Assembly: GCF_900496995.4 (NCBI RefSeq)
Contig: NC_044011.1
Span: forward strand, 11,998,041 to 12,062,040
DNA length: 64,000 bases
Direction: 5' to 3'
From: Aquila chrysaetos chrysaetos
Lineage: Eukaryota > Chordata > Aves > Accipitriformes > Accipitridae
In this document: positions 1 to 12,485 of the stretch, piece by piece
Position numbering within the stretch: the first letter of the stretch is position 1
How the letters are laid out: the number at the start of each line of letters is the position of its first letter
The notes under the pieces: generated by a model
Seen by the model: the letters and a program-made list of their open reading frames with translations, nothing else
Database searches by the model: none
Told to the model about the DNA's origin: nothing
Program-made: the position numbers and the translations under genes

Positions 1-776
1 AGAAAGAAGTTCTAATACACAGGGTCTGGATTTCTTAAGCTACAAACTGAATTCAGTTCCTATATTAAGAAATATCAATACTTGGTCAACACTGGATTCC
101 ACAGCAACCTGAACGAAATGCAATAAAGTGCAACAATTGTGTATTACCATTATGTTCAAGGCACAATCCCACATAGTGCTACAGGAAGGGAGCTTCTCAA
201 AACTACCCAAAATCCAGCATAACCAGCTCGAGCATTCCCACTGGCCAGAGGGGTTTGCAAAGGTCCACGGCAACAACTGCTTCACTGCCCCACTTCCCAT
301 GTGCCAGCCCCACAGCAAACCCCATCCTAACCTGAAAGGGTGACCGCTGTCAGACTTCTGCCACAGGAATCCGCTGCAATGATTACAGCATTTCAAGGTG
401 GTGAATGTAAGAGAAAGTGCCCTAACAGACGCTGATGAATGGCTGGAGATGAGCAAAGCCCACAAGACTCCATAGCCCGAAAAAAAAAGTGGCAATATCA
501 CTAATACCTTGTGACAGCATGAGGATATTCTTTCAAGAACAACAACATTAGCATCCTTCCTTCATGAGCTTTCCTGGAGACTCATGCATATGTAATAGTC
601 TTGATATTTTGGGAAACATCTAATAATACAATAAGTTACCTTGACAGGAGAGCAAAACTGTGTTTTCTAGCATTTGATTGAATCAGGAATGACTGAAGTG
701 TTCCTGAGGTAAATAAAATTCTGGGTAGTCCTCTTGCTTGCAGATAAATCAATACTTTATAATTTTTTCCCCAATG

Positions 777-781
777 ATTAT
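777..781. repeat. Target-site duplication, left copy (ATTAT)
   Basis: A five-base direct repeat immediately outside the LTR, identical to 1363-1367. Confidence 0.85.
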
Positions 782-1362
782 TGTCATGGTTTAACCCCAA
801 CCAGCAACTAAGCACCACGCAGCTGCTCACTCACTCCCCCCCCACCCAGTGGGATGGGGGAGAAAATCAGGAAAAGAAGTAAAACTCGTGGGTTGAGATA
901 AGACCGGTTTAATAGAACAGAAAAGAAGAAACTAGTGATGATAATGATAACACTAATAAAATGACAACAGCAATAATGAAAGGATTGGAATGTACAAATG
1001 ATGCGCAGTGCAATTGCTCACCACCCACCGACCGGCACCCAGCTAGTCCCTGAGCGGCGATCCCCCACCCCCACTCCCCCCAGTTTATACACTAGATGGG
1101 ACGTCACACGGTATGGAATACCCTGTTGGCCAGTTTGGGTCAGCTGCCCTGGCTGTGTCCTGTGCCAACTTCTTGTGCCCCTCCAGCTTTCTCACTGGCT
1201 GGGCATGAGAAGCTGAAAAATCCTTGACTTTAGACTAAACATTACTTAGCAACAACTGAAAACATCAGTGTTATCAACATTCTTCTCATACTGAACTCAA
1301 AACATAGCACCGTACCAGCTACTAGGAAGACAGTTAACTCCGTCCCAGCTGAAACCAGGACA
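782..1362. mobile_element. Solo LTR, avian ERVL-type, 581 bp
   Basis: The element runs from TGTCATGGTTTAACCCC to CCAGGACA, giving TG...CA termini. It is flanked by an identical 5-bp direct repeat, ATTAT (777-781 and 1363-1367), which is the target-site duplication. A 5-bp duplication fits class III (ERVL-like) elements. The sequence matches, from memory, an abundant neoavian LTR family (body containing the AGCACCACGCAG and GGGTTGAGATAAGA stretches). An AATAAA occurs near 954 on the plus strand. No internal gag/pol sequence is adjacent, so this is a solo LTR formed by recombination. Orientation is not certain. Confidence 0.9.
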
Positions 1363-1367
1363 ATTAT
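1363..1367. repeat. Target-site duplication, right copy (ATTAT)
   Basis: A five-base direct repeat immediately outside the LTR, identical to 777-781. Confidence 0.85.
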
Positions 1368-4069
1368 TTAGTGGGCGAACATCACAGCTGCGCTATCTAC
1401 AAGACCACTGGGATATACATAATTTGTTTATTTTGTTCTTGTAGCCTACAGGGTCTTGTCCACTCCTGTATTGCACAATAATAATTGCATTTACAGAACA
1501 AGTGGATGGGTTTACCAAGTTTTTATCATTGTCTTTCCCTGTAATTAGCCAAACTAGTAGTGGCATTCAGAGAATGACCAAAACAACATATTTAGGACAG
1601 CCAATTCCTGTGAACTATTTTTCTAATCAGGTCCTAGATTTTAGCCCTTGAGAGGATCAAGCTGCAGCCTTGACCTTGGTCTTCAAGCCCTTATTTAGCC
1701 ACCTCCAAATAACTGTAATGTCTTGGTCTTGCCAGACAAGGCTTAACCACTCTTTCACTGGGAAAACAGTCCATGCAGAAAACAGTACTGCAGAGCTGTC
1801 TTATCGGCCAATTTACATCAAAGTTCTGGGATAATTCTACTGCATAGTACCTATATTTCCATTTGCCTTTATCTGGTTCATACCTTGACTTTGTCTTACA
1901 TCAGAAGGAAAGAATGAAAGCGTCAGTGCACATGCGAGTACAGAAACTGATGGCAAGTTTAGCAGCTGTATTTTATATATTGATTTTTGATAGCCCTACT
2001 GAGGGCTTAATTATGCTGAGGACCAGGGAAACGGTTAAAACAAAGCAAGAATGTGGTAATTTCATTTTTACATCTCTGTCCTTAATAACGTGACTTTTAG
2101 TTTTCCTTTTCCAGTGTGGCCTTTCTTCTTTAAGTTGCCACTGTACTTCAGTAGGTAGCTAGATTTTAGCCACAAGACTGTTTGGCATCGGAAGGAGACC
2201 TCTTTTACTGTCCCCCTCTCAACTGTCACATAATAGTGCTCTGAGCTCTCTGACAGCTGCTGCCTTCCAGCTCACATGTGGTTGTTTTCCAGCAGCAGCT
2301 TAAGTGATGCCTAAATACAGTTCAAAAAACATTTAGGGATTATGTGTGATCGATAAACCTATAATCCTTCCAGCCATTAAGCCCTGTCATATTCCCCAAA
2401 TATCACAACAGGATGGTGTTCTAACAAAATTCTACTTAGAATTCTGCTTTAAGATAAAAATGGCACTTTTTCATTGTACATGTTAACTCCCTGTGTTACT
2501 AAGGATAGTAAACCATGCTTGGTCCCAGAAGACATGGTCGATTCAGTCAGAGGCAGTTTATCAATGAAGAAATCACCTAGACTAACATGAAAAATATTCA
2601 GCTAACTTCTGAGATTAAGACTTGTAGATTGTATAAAAGCCCTTTAAAGCTACTTTCTGCAAAGTTACTTTCCACATGACCTACGCTTCAGTTCTCCATT
2701 AGTAATATGGAGATAATATTTACCTAGCTTAAGGGGACTTTGGGGAATTAAATGAATGAATGAATGTGAGAAGCTTGAATTTGTGGTAACAAGGACTAAA
2801 TGTTAGGCAGGTGTCTGCTCAGTTTACTTGATTTATGAGCCCAGACTGAAGGCTGATGTGTTAAAAACCTGCCGTTTCACTTGTAAACTGAGAAAATCAA
2901 CAACGATTTATCATTACCAGGGAATAAATATGGAACACCCTGAAATCACTTGTATGGTTATTTTCCAGCTGTCATCACACTTAAATTATTTTTAATGATG
3001 CAGATATATATTGCACTCGGTTACTTCCCCCCAGGACCCTGCACAGCCTAGATTAAATTATAACAATTCACTATGAATGCATCTGAAACAACAAACGCAT
3101 TCCATTTAATCAATGCATATGCAAATAGTCTTCCCATCTTTAAGGAGCAAATGAGTCTGAGGCAATGAAAGATTAGCATTCTGATACTTTTGTTTTTATT
3201 GGTGCAGATTGTAATTTTCAGGCTAGAGGAAATGTTCCCAAAGCGTGATACACTGTACGTTTCAGTCTTAGACCTTCACAGACAGTACAAAACCAACCCA
3301 GCAACTGTAGCTGTAGGGATCTGATTCACAGGGAGGGTGACTTGCCCTTGGGGAAGATACCAGGTTACTGCATCGGGTGGTCAGCTCCTCCTCCAGGACA
3401 CAGATGTCTACCCTGCTTCTTAGGCAGCTCCTGTGTTACTTTTGTTGATAACGGTTTAAGGCAAATGGGCAACAAATTTAAATTTCTTTAAAATGCTGAG
3501 CTGTAAGCTGGGATGACTCAGGTACTGTTTCCACATCTGTTCAACCATCAGTGTACTAGGAGCAGGCATCTTACAATCTCTCCTAAGATCAGTCAACCCT
3601 TCTAAGGAGTCACAGTTCTTGCAGAAAAGGGTAGGATTCAAGCCTTCGGGGAACGCGTTTTATCAGAACGTCTATCAGGTACAATATTTCAGATGTCCTT
3701 TTATCCCTATAGTTGCCAGCTTTAATCAAGAAAGAGGACTTTGCCAAACTAAGGAAAAATACTCAGGTATTTTTCATTGGTTATTGGCAACAGAGTGATC
3801 CATCAACCGTACCATTTGTTTATATCAGTAATATTTTTGACCAAGGTCCAGTGCATTATTTTAAATGAAAAGTGATGGATTGATTCATCCTTCAGCACCA
3901 GGTTAAGATGTAGCCTGATGTTGAAGCTTGTAATTCACTTCAGTTGTCTGCACCAGTCTTCCTTAGATCCCGCTAAGCATCTGATGACAGCAAGGTTAAG
4001 TGCTAATTTATACATATAACAATTTAGCTGAAATGACAAACAAAATAATGATTAAATCAGCTGTGTCCC

Positions 4070-4277
4070 TTTACGATGAGGGTGGTGAAACACTGGCACA
4101 GGTTGCCCAGAGAGGTGGTAGATGCCCCATCCCTGGAAACATTCAAGGTCAGGCTGGACGGGGCTCTGAGCAACCTGATCTAGTGGAAGGTGTCCCTGCT
4201 CATTGCAGGGGGGTTGGACTAGATGAGCTTTAAAGGTCCCTTCCAACCCAAACCATTCTATGATGCTGTGATTCTGT
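4070..4277 (+). mobile_element. CR1 LINE, 5'-truncated 3' end
   Basis: About 208 bp match the 3' end of avian CR1 retrotransposons: GAGGGTGGTGAAACACTGG, CAGGTTGCCCAGAGAGGTGG, CCCATCCCTGGAAACATTCA and TTGGACTAGATGA, finishing in the ATTCTATGAT-type tail. Low divergence from the consensus as I remember it suggests a comparatively young copy. No reverse transcriptase sequence is present. Confidence 0.95.
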
Positions 4278-5249
4278 TTCCTAAAGGTGTAGCATGCAAC
4301 AGCAGCTCTGTGTAACTTGCAGCAATATTTATCCTGCATTCCCAGAAGAGCAACATATATAATTCAATCTATTTACCCCCAGCATTTTATGATGCTTATA
4401 TGCATACAAAGTGTTTTTTGTACTGATGTAGTGATATTACCGTGACACCACTACAAGCAAGCAGCCCAAGGGGATTGTAGGCCTGAAGTACAACTCAGTT
4501 AGAGATGTTTTTTGCAGCACTGTAACTACTGGAGACTGGTTCCAATTACAGCACATTCCTATTTCCTCCCCTGATGGCACCGGAGCAGGAACTGGTTCAG
4601 AATTTTTTTATAAGGTGGATTTTTAATGGAAAACGATCTGTCTGAACCAAAGGCTTGCATTGAAACTTTCTACTTTTAACCAAATTTAAACTACTTCAAA
4701 GACCAAATGTCTGATGAGAAATAAAGGGAGACAGGGGGATGGCAGCAGAAAACTCCTGCCTCTCTTTCCCTCGTTTGACACGAAAGAGATTTCCAAAAGT
4801 ATTGCTTTGGGCATATTCAAAATGAGAATACAGGAAATCCTACCAGCTGTAGCTGAGATGCTCTTTTGCCTTTTCTCTACCCTCTGCCTTGTGACAAGGC
4901 ACATCACTTTAAATGGTGATACCACTGAATTATGATGACCCAGAACTATCATCCTGTATGTGCTCCTTCTTTTGCCATCGGCATCCTTTTAACAATATAT
5001 AGCAGCTTATTCTTAGGTACATGCATGCCTTCCCTGAAGTACCAAACTAGACATCTCTCTTCTGGGCCTTCCTGGTTCTTTTCTCCTGAACCTGTGACAG
5101 TGAAAATACGAAGAGGACTTGCTAGAGATCAGATGAGGTTCCTGTACCTTTGTCAGAGCAACCTAGAAACATAGATTGCTATCTAATGTCCTGAAATGCA
5201 TTTACAGAGAAAGATTTTCAAATGACCAAATTCTGCTCTCCAGTGGAAG

Positions 5250-5700
5250 ATCTGAACACTTTCAAATATTGCTTGATATGTAGAAAGCACACTGATGACT
5301 ATCCTCACCTTCAGAAATATTTTCCTAATGTCCAATATGAATAGTGCAGTCACAGGTCACAGTGACATCTTCTTGTCCCCATAATGGACACAAAGAACAG
5401 ATTATTCCCTTCCACTCCGCAAAATCCTTTTACCTATCTGAAAATAACTAACGCACATCCCCACAGCCTTGTATTCTTCACACACACACACACACACACA
5501 CATTGCTTGTCATATATTCAAAGCACCTGATTATTCTTGTTTGCCTTTGGACTCTCCCAAGTCCAGCTTGCCCAAGACTCTCCCAAGTCTCTCTCAGCTG
5601 GTCAACATCTTTCTTAAGATGTTAAGCCCAGTGCTGGAAAGAGATCTTACCGTTTCTGAGAAGAACTGAAGATTAGTTACTTCTTGTGCCTCAAAGGCTA
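5250..5700 (-). mobile_element. Old CR1 LINE fragment, antisense
   Basis: In plus orientation the stretch reads like a degraded reverse complement of CR1 3' sequence: CCTCACCTTCAGAAATATTT and CCTAATGTCCAA, then CTTCTTGTCCC, then GTCAACATCTTTCTTAAGAT and CCCAGTGCTGGAAAGAG. It is interrupted by a CA microsatellite. High divergence makes the ends approximate. Confidence 0.6.
5479..5502. repeat. (CA)12 microsatellite
   Basis: Twelve uninterrupted CA units lying inside the old antisense CR1 fragment. Confidence 0.97.
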
Positions 5701-8689
5701 TATCCCTCTTTATAGTTCCCTGACTGTCCTTTTACAGCATGACACTGTTGTCCTATATTCAACATGGAACTCTGTTTTCAAGTTAAGATCTCTCACAAGA
5801 GACAAGCCTACTCAAGGAGAGAGTAAAATCTGCCCCAAACACAATTAAAGATTTTATTAGTTACAACTGCCAGTGGTATCAAATAAAACTAAATGAATAT
5901 GTAGCAAAGGAGCAGATGAGATTCACAGTTGATGAATGCATCTCAGTAATACATCTTAGAATAAATAATCTCAGCCACTCACACATCACTGGGTTTTAAG
6001 CTGACTATAATAAATTAGAAAGGGAAACAGTACATGCTTGCAGTAATGCTTGGTGAAAGTGTTGCTTTATAGAGACGTCAAAGTGGTAATATTAGCCTGT
6101 ACAAAAAAGTGAACTGAAAATAACAGAAAATTTATAGTAACCCTCTAAAAATCAATGATCCCGTTCTGTGCACTCAAACTTTGAACTTTCTATTAACTAT
6201 TTTATTCTGTCAAAAAAGATACAGTAAAACGAAAACATTCCAAATACAGTAGATACTAGCTATTTCTTGTGAAAATACTTTCATATGAGGGCAGACTATG
6301 AATTGAGCATTTTTAAGAGGGAATTGGATGACTGCTGAAAGATAAAATGTACGGGAGGGGGAATCAACTGGGTCTATCTACATAAAACAGGTAAAGAATC
6401 TCAACTTCCATATAGTTTCACCTATAAAGCAACTACCAAAAGATGAGAAAAATGTCAGATGTTTTTTAATCTTTTTTTTTTATTCTTGCATCTTCCCCCA
6501 AAATACTGACAACATAAGCAGATATCAAAACAGCAGACTCCCTGGATTGGTCTTGTACAAGAATTGTGGTTTCATTACATTCTCTTTAAATGAAGGACAG
6601 AGAGATCTCTCGGCAAAATGCCTCCTTGCCAAATGAAATAATAATGTAGAACGGAGGGGTTACGACACTGACATTTCATTGCACAGGGCACGTGGGTAAA
6701 TGGCTGTGGTCTTAATCCCTTCTCCTGCTGACTTACTGATAAAGTCTCCTTGCAGAAGACAAGCTGATGGAGGCTTTGTGATGAGAGGCTTGACTTAAGT
6801 AGGATTGACTGAACACAGTCTGATACACTCAATTGCCCAGCATGCAGACAAGCACAAAGGGCCAGAGTAGGAGAGCAAGGTTTGATGATACTATGGTCTA
6901 ACTCACAGAACACCAAGATCTAATAGCCAGGCTTAATAAGATCACTCTTATCAATAAAGATTAAATAAATAGCCATAACCTTAGCAGAAGTCATCAGAGA
7001 AAAGTGTTGATTAATGATAAAACTATATCCTACTGAAACAACAAGGCTGCAGACCTTGTAAAAACTACTTATATTTTTGAACAAAAAATTGCTTTTACCT
7101 AACTGCCAAGTGTAGAAGGAGCACAAGTCATTGCTTATAAATTTGTTCTGCTTTACCACTGAAAGAGTGCAGTTTATTGTGAAGTTAAGAATTTTACCTC
7201 AGGGCTTTAAATGAGGAGAATTAAATAGACTCCAATGTAGTTCCAAGGTGGTTTTTTTTCTTCTTCTACTTATTTGGCACTGTGATGAAAAGTAATTAAA
7301 CTCTGGCAAATTTCCTTCTTAGATGTAATTTGGACTACTTATCTAGCCTCTCACATGGGAGCAGACTTGGCAACTAAAAAGAAACACCTGCTTTTATCAC
7401 TTTAGAACAACACTTTGTCAGCTTAGCAATATGCAAAGTTTCTCAAGCCCTTGAATTCTGAGTGTTATGCTTAATAGTATCTTATTTATTCCATGTTCTC
7501 AAATTTATGCATGAATGTGGCATCAAACTACCTCATTTGCTGATATGCAGAGCAAATAAGCCATTAAGATTTGACCTCAAGCTGACAATGAGCTAAAATG
7601 AAAACAGGTAAGAATAACATCAAACCGGTAACTGAAATATAAGGTTACTCAGACATTCAGCTACAAAGCAGTTCCAGTAGTGCAGTGCCCTCAGATTTGC
7701 TGTCTTAGAAGGAGATTTCCGTAGCATCAGCTTGATGGCACAAAAGGGCTTGGTTGTCCCCCCTTCACCCATCAATCTGCATTTACAGCAGGTGTTATGA
7801 TGCACTCTTCAGGTTATGAGACAAGGAGCAATCATGCTAATCCCTAAGCACACCACAGCTCTCCTCCTCATTCGTAACCTTCTGGTGGATTCTGACTCTG
7901 GGGAGGCCTGTAGGCTATGTCTGCTTTAGGGATTGTCCTTGCTTTGATTGCACGAGGGATGCAGGATAAGAAGGATCCACATGAGTAGAATTAAAGTCAA
8001 TCACGTAAGAGAAGTTTCGTCTAGATGGATCCACAAAGCTTTCTGTTTATGGTCCATTTTCCCCTTCCACAGCGATCTCAAACATTCCCTTACAAGGAGC
8101 ATAAGAGCTTTATTAGAAGAAACTCACAATAACATCTCATATGGACAGCTGCAGAGATCAAGGGCATTTCTAATCCAATACCCTGCCACAGCAGGGAACG
8201 TATTTGATGAAAACACCTAGACAACTGGGAAGTAAACCACATCCTATGCTGTAAAAATGACAATAATGCTTGGATAAATAAGCAGTAGCACTATGGCTGA
8301 GAATCACAAAATAATCCTTCTGTTGTATTCAGTACTGGTAGACCGTCATCAGGAGGAATGGGAAGAAGGAAAAGAAACACCTGGAGAGCCCAGCAGAGAG
8401 TACCAGAACAATCAGAGATCTAGAAGACAAGTTTTCAGAGAAAAGACTGAAAGAACCAAGGGTTAATATCAAAATGAAAATATGAAGTTCCAACCTCAGC
8501 CACTCCGTAATTCTGGGAAAAAGGATAGGAGTTTCCAAGCATATACGAGATGGCTATAAAGGGGCAGGATACTAATTTGTTCTCCAAGTCTGCTGTGGAG
8601 AGGACAAGAAATGAACTTAAATTGTGCTAGGGAGACTTAAATTGAGATTAGGAAAGCTTTTTAATGGTGGGTATAGTGAGGTAATTGAA

Positions 8690-8865
8690 TGGAAGAGTAA
8701 CAGGGCTGTAGAGTCTCATCACTGAGATGAGATCATATTTAAGATCAGGCTGGATAAACCTAGAATGATTTAAATGTAATTGAGACTAAGTTACAGCAAG
8801 GAAATGGACAGGATGCTTTTTGAGGTCTCTTTGAGCCAATGATCTATGATACTATAATCATAAAC
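8690..8865 (+). mobile_element. Degenerate CR1 LINE 3' end
   Basis: Diverged CR1 3' sequence in plus orientation: GCTGTAGAGTCTCATCACTGA resembles the CR1 segment before the final hairpin, AGATCAGGCTGGATAA follows, and the tail reads TTGAGGTCTCTTTGAGCC...ATCTATGATAC. It is much older than the copy at 4070-4277. Confidence 0.6.
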
Positions 8866-8884
8866 TTTAATTTTCATCTCTGGG

Positions 8885-9270
8885 ATCACTACCTATATTA
8901 ATTTATCAAGCTTCACCTTGAAATAATTTAGGTTCCTTGTCCTCCCTGCCCTATTTGAAAGGTCATGCCAGATTCAGACATCATTCCTCTGATGTCAAAA
9001 ACCTTGTTCTAATTTACATTCTAAATTCATTCAGAAGCAATTCATATCCATTTGATCTTAAAGCAGGTTCAATTTCAATAATTCTTCTTCCTCCTTTGCA
9101 CTAATTCCTGAATGTCTTTTACAAATAGTAATATATCCTCTTTCCCAGTCTTCATTTAACTATGGTGTCTATCTCAGACACAGAAGTAGTCAAGCTATGG
9201 TAGCACAGAGTTCCTTGCAAGCCAATTTATTTTGCTCCAACTCCAGTGTCATAAAAGCTACACAGCCTGT
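8885..9270 (-). mobile_element. Probable ancient CR1/L3-like fragment, antisense
   Basis: A pyrimidine-rich stretch with the order of motifs seen in reverse-complemented amniote CR1 3' sequence: CTGATGTCAAAAACCTTGTTC, then ATATCCATTTGATCTT, then CCTCTTTCCCAGTCTTC. Divergence is high and ends are guesses. Confidence 0.4.
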
Positions 9271-9365
9271 GGAAAATGCCCTCATTCATTCCAAGTTAGC
9301 TCACGTATCTCTGCTTTTCCCCGGTTTGTGATGAAGGCATATCTAGGAACCCCTGACACAGAAAC

Positions 9366-9462
9366 AAAAAAAGAATGTTACATCATTTTGTATTTTAAAT
9401 AGGTTTGTGTGATAAAGGCAAAAAAAAGAATGTTACATCATTTTGTATTTTAAATAGGTTTG
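9366..9462. repeat. Local direct duplication: two identical 42-bp copies, offset 55 bp
   Basis: The 42 bases at 9366-9407 recur exactly at 9421-9462, separated by 13 bp. Each copy starts with an A-run followed by GAATGTTACATC and ends in AAATAGGTTTG. Perfect identity suggests a recent slippage or unequal-exchange event. Confidence 0.95.
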
Positions 9463-12433
9463 CAAAACCAAATTTGCTATTCTCATTCCTCCTGTGATAC
9501 AAAGAGGATGTAAAGTTCTCCTAACAAGAAACCTTGGGGATTCTTTTTGTGGGATATTTCCCAACCACAAAGTTCCTGTGAAGAAGGCAATACAAAAGAG
9601 GCAGTGTATCCCCATTAATGGAGATTGCACCATTACCACAAAGGTCAATTACTGATAGATGAGAGAAACCAGCCTGATACAGCTGATCTCTTCCATGCCA
9701 GGATTAGAACATGTTTTAGACTTGTCCCTGCCTTGGGAAGTGGAAGTGCAAAAGGGATTGTAAACCATCTTTGTTCTTCTGACACAATAACAGATCAAAT
9801 TTACCTAATTTTGTCTCTAGGATAAGTGTGCATGCTCCAATAAATTCAATGGAATTGCTCTCTTTAAGCTTGCAGTACATTTGGATCTATACAGGGGGAA
9901 AAAAAAACCCACTAAACTCTTCTCCCCTCTCATTCACCTCACTCCATTAAAAAGCTTAAAGCCAATGAATTTATATCTTCCACATTTTTTATAATCTATT
10001 TTATCTCTACTCTAGATATGATCTAAAATAACTTGGTCACACAAGACTTTATGTACATGGCCAGAACTAAATTGTGGAAGATAAAATTTTATCCTCCCTG
10101 TATTCAAAGTGAAATATCTTATGTCATATTTCACTACATATTTCTACTGTGAAGACAAGAAAGTAATCATTCATAAGCACACCAATACCTTGTGGGACAG
10201 GCTGTCCAGATCTAGCCTTATAGGATTTAGTCAGATCTTATTTCCAAACATACTTGCAAGGTTTCTACTGAGGCCTAAGGAACACACTGCATGCAGCAGA
10301 AAGCAGGATTTGCCTTTGTAGGGAATGATTCTTCTCGTACTTTCATTTGTATAAACATTATCTGAAGCAAACTATGTGCCAATTACAAAAAATACAGCCT
10401 GAGAAGAGAATCAGGTTCCAAGGCTTGTACTGAACAACCTGGAAAGGACCCCTCCATTGGCTTGTGAGGATTAATACTTAAATGCTCCAATTATAGAATC
10501 TCGTCTCATGCAACCATGGTTGCCAATGGTTACTTCCTACATATGTCTCCGTTAGGTTGCCAACATTCCCATTTGTTTCGAATTAGAACAAATACTCGGA
10601 AACACAAGAACAACAGGCTGCTAAACTAAGCCAGATCGTAATGAGCCATGAATGTCTTGGCATTAGGAATGAGAATTTCTAACATTAATGCTTAGCAAAG
10701 GGAATGATGCCACCGCTGGCACCTTTAAGGTAAAGCATCTTAACAAAATTGACTTAAACCGCTACAGATGATCTTTAAATTAATGCCTGAGAAGTTTCAG
10801 GAATCATTGGTAAAAATATCTTTTGTCGTCTTTCAGAGCTTACTGATTAGAAGCTGCGTAGAAATCTAGACTGTGAAAATAATGAAAGATAAATCCACTT
10901 TTCAAAATGCAGCATTTCAGATCCAATGGAAATGCTTTCCAATGCTTCAGAAACAAGCACATAGTCATGAAAATTACATTATTGCAAAGCACAGTTTATT
11001 GCAAGGTGGTCTTGTGATCCACATGGCAGCGTATGCACACGTACAAAATGCTGGAATCCCCTCAGAACTGCAACAGTCAGAGGAAGCAGCGCATCCATCC
11101 CATGCAGTACCATCCAAATAGAAGAGTCTTGATGGGCTCTGTATCTGTGTTCATTCCAGTTAAGATATTTATCCAGAATTTCTAAACCCGCATCAGTTCA
11201 TTTATCTTAATTTTAAAGAGGGACAGACACATTCTAAAGTACCACAGGCTGGGGGACATCATTTTAGAAACATTGAGAAAAACTGAACCAATGCATCACC
11301 ACAGTCAGTTACATAAATATCTAAAATAACGTGTTCCCACAACAAAGTCAAATCAAAGGGACAACAGCTGCATGGTGCTACCATAATAAAATTGGCAGAA
11401 AACTTCATTTTAGCTAAAACACCTGGTTCCTAGACTATAAACACAAAATTAATAACCCTGGTGGATGAGTTGCCAACCTCAAAGGTTGAGGATGAGACTG
11501 TAATGGAGCTACGGAGAGGCCCCAGGAGGACCTGTATAAGTCATCTTAACACAAAACTGCAAAGCATAGTGGGATCTCTTGAAGAAGTCTTGGATGTCAA
11601 AAGGGAAAAAAATAATTTGACTTAAATTTTATGAACGAGCAATGCTGCAGGTTTTATTGGAGCCCAAAGATTGACAAGAATTACCAAGGGTTGTCTATTT
11701 TTTTTTAAACTGCCATATTTTTTTCAGATTTCTTTCTTTTCCTAGCAATATCATTTCACCTGCTTGGAAATTGAAATTGCAGGCATTTGAACAAATATAT
11801 TAAAGTGATCTACTGTTACTAAAGTTTATGTAAATGTGTTTACATTCTCGGCTGAAGCTTGACTTTGTAAATTTGTAAAGCATTACTCATACTGGATAGC
11901 CTCATTACCTAGCCTGCAAATATATTTGAGAAGCTTTTTCCTCCTTTCTTCTCACCAGATCGAAGCAACTCAGTATTACAGGAAGCTGAGCAATTCAGTC
12001 TTTTGCAGTGAAAGCTGTAGTTAATGCTGTGTTTGGGAATGGTCTGCAACCCTTCAAGCTGGCAGCCGGACTGCAGAAAGAAGGAACACTAAAGAAATTA
12101 TTTTATTAGGGAAGCTGTATATCCTCCTTATCAGATCTTCACCGTGGGAAAGCGAAAGCACTGGGTATAGCTGTTCTGAAGAGTTTTGAAAAGGCAGTAC
12201 TGGAGAAACTAGATAAACTAAAAAAAATAATTAAAAAACAAAGGCTCTAGAAGCCCACCAACATCCACACATATATAGTAGCGCCTAGCATCCAGCCCCT
12301 GAACTGAAAGACAGAGCCATGGAGAGTCTTGCTGAGGGCCCATGGCTGATGACTGGACTTTCTGCATGAATGCTACCAACCTATTCCTCCTGCTCTTCAC
12401 ACAATTACTTTAAATTGTAGGTAGGTAGATAGA

Positions 12434-12485
12434 TGGAAGGAAAGAAAAGGAAAGAAAAGGAACTAAAAGGAAAGAAAAAGAGAAA
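12434..12485. repeat. Purine-rich GGAAAGAAAA simple repeat
   Basis: A tract of imperfect GGAAAGAAAA units, just after a short GTAGGTAGATAGATGG stretch. It contains no gene. Confidence 0.9.

Noticed and set aside
40-501. 153-codon minus-strand frame at the left edge
   Set aside because: No family motif, no splice-site structure, and Trp/Leu/Ser-rich composition typical of a chance frame. It does not match EPM2A exon 3 or 4.
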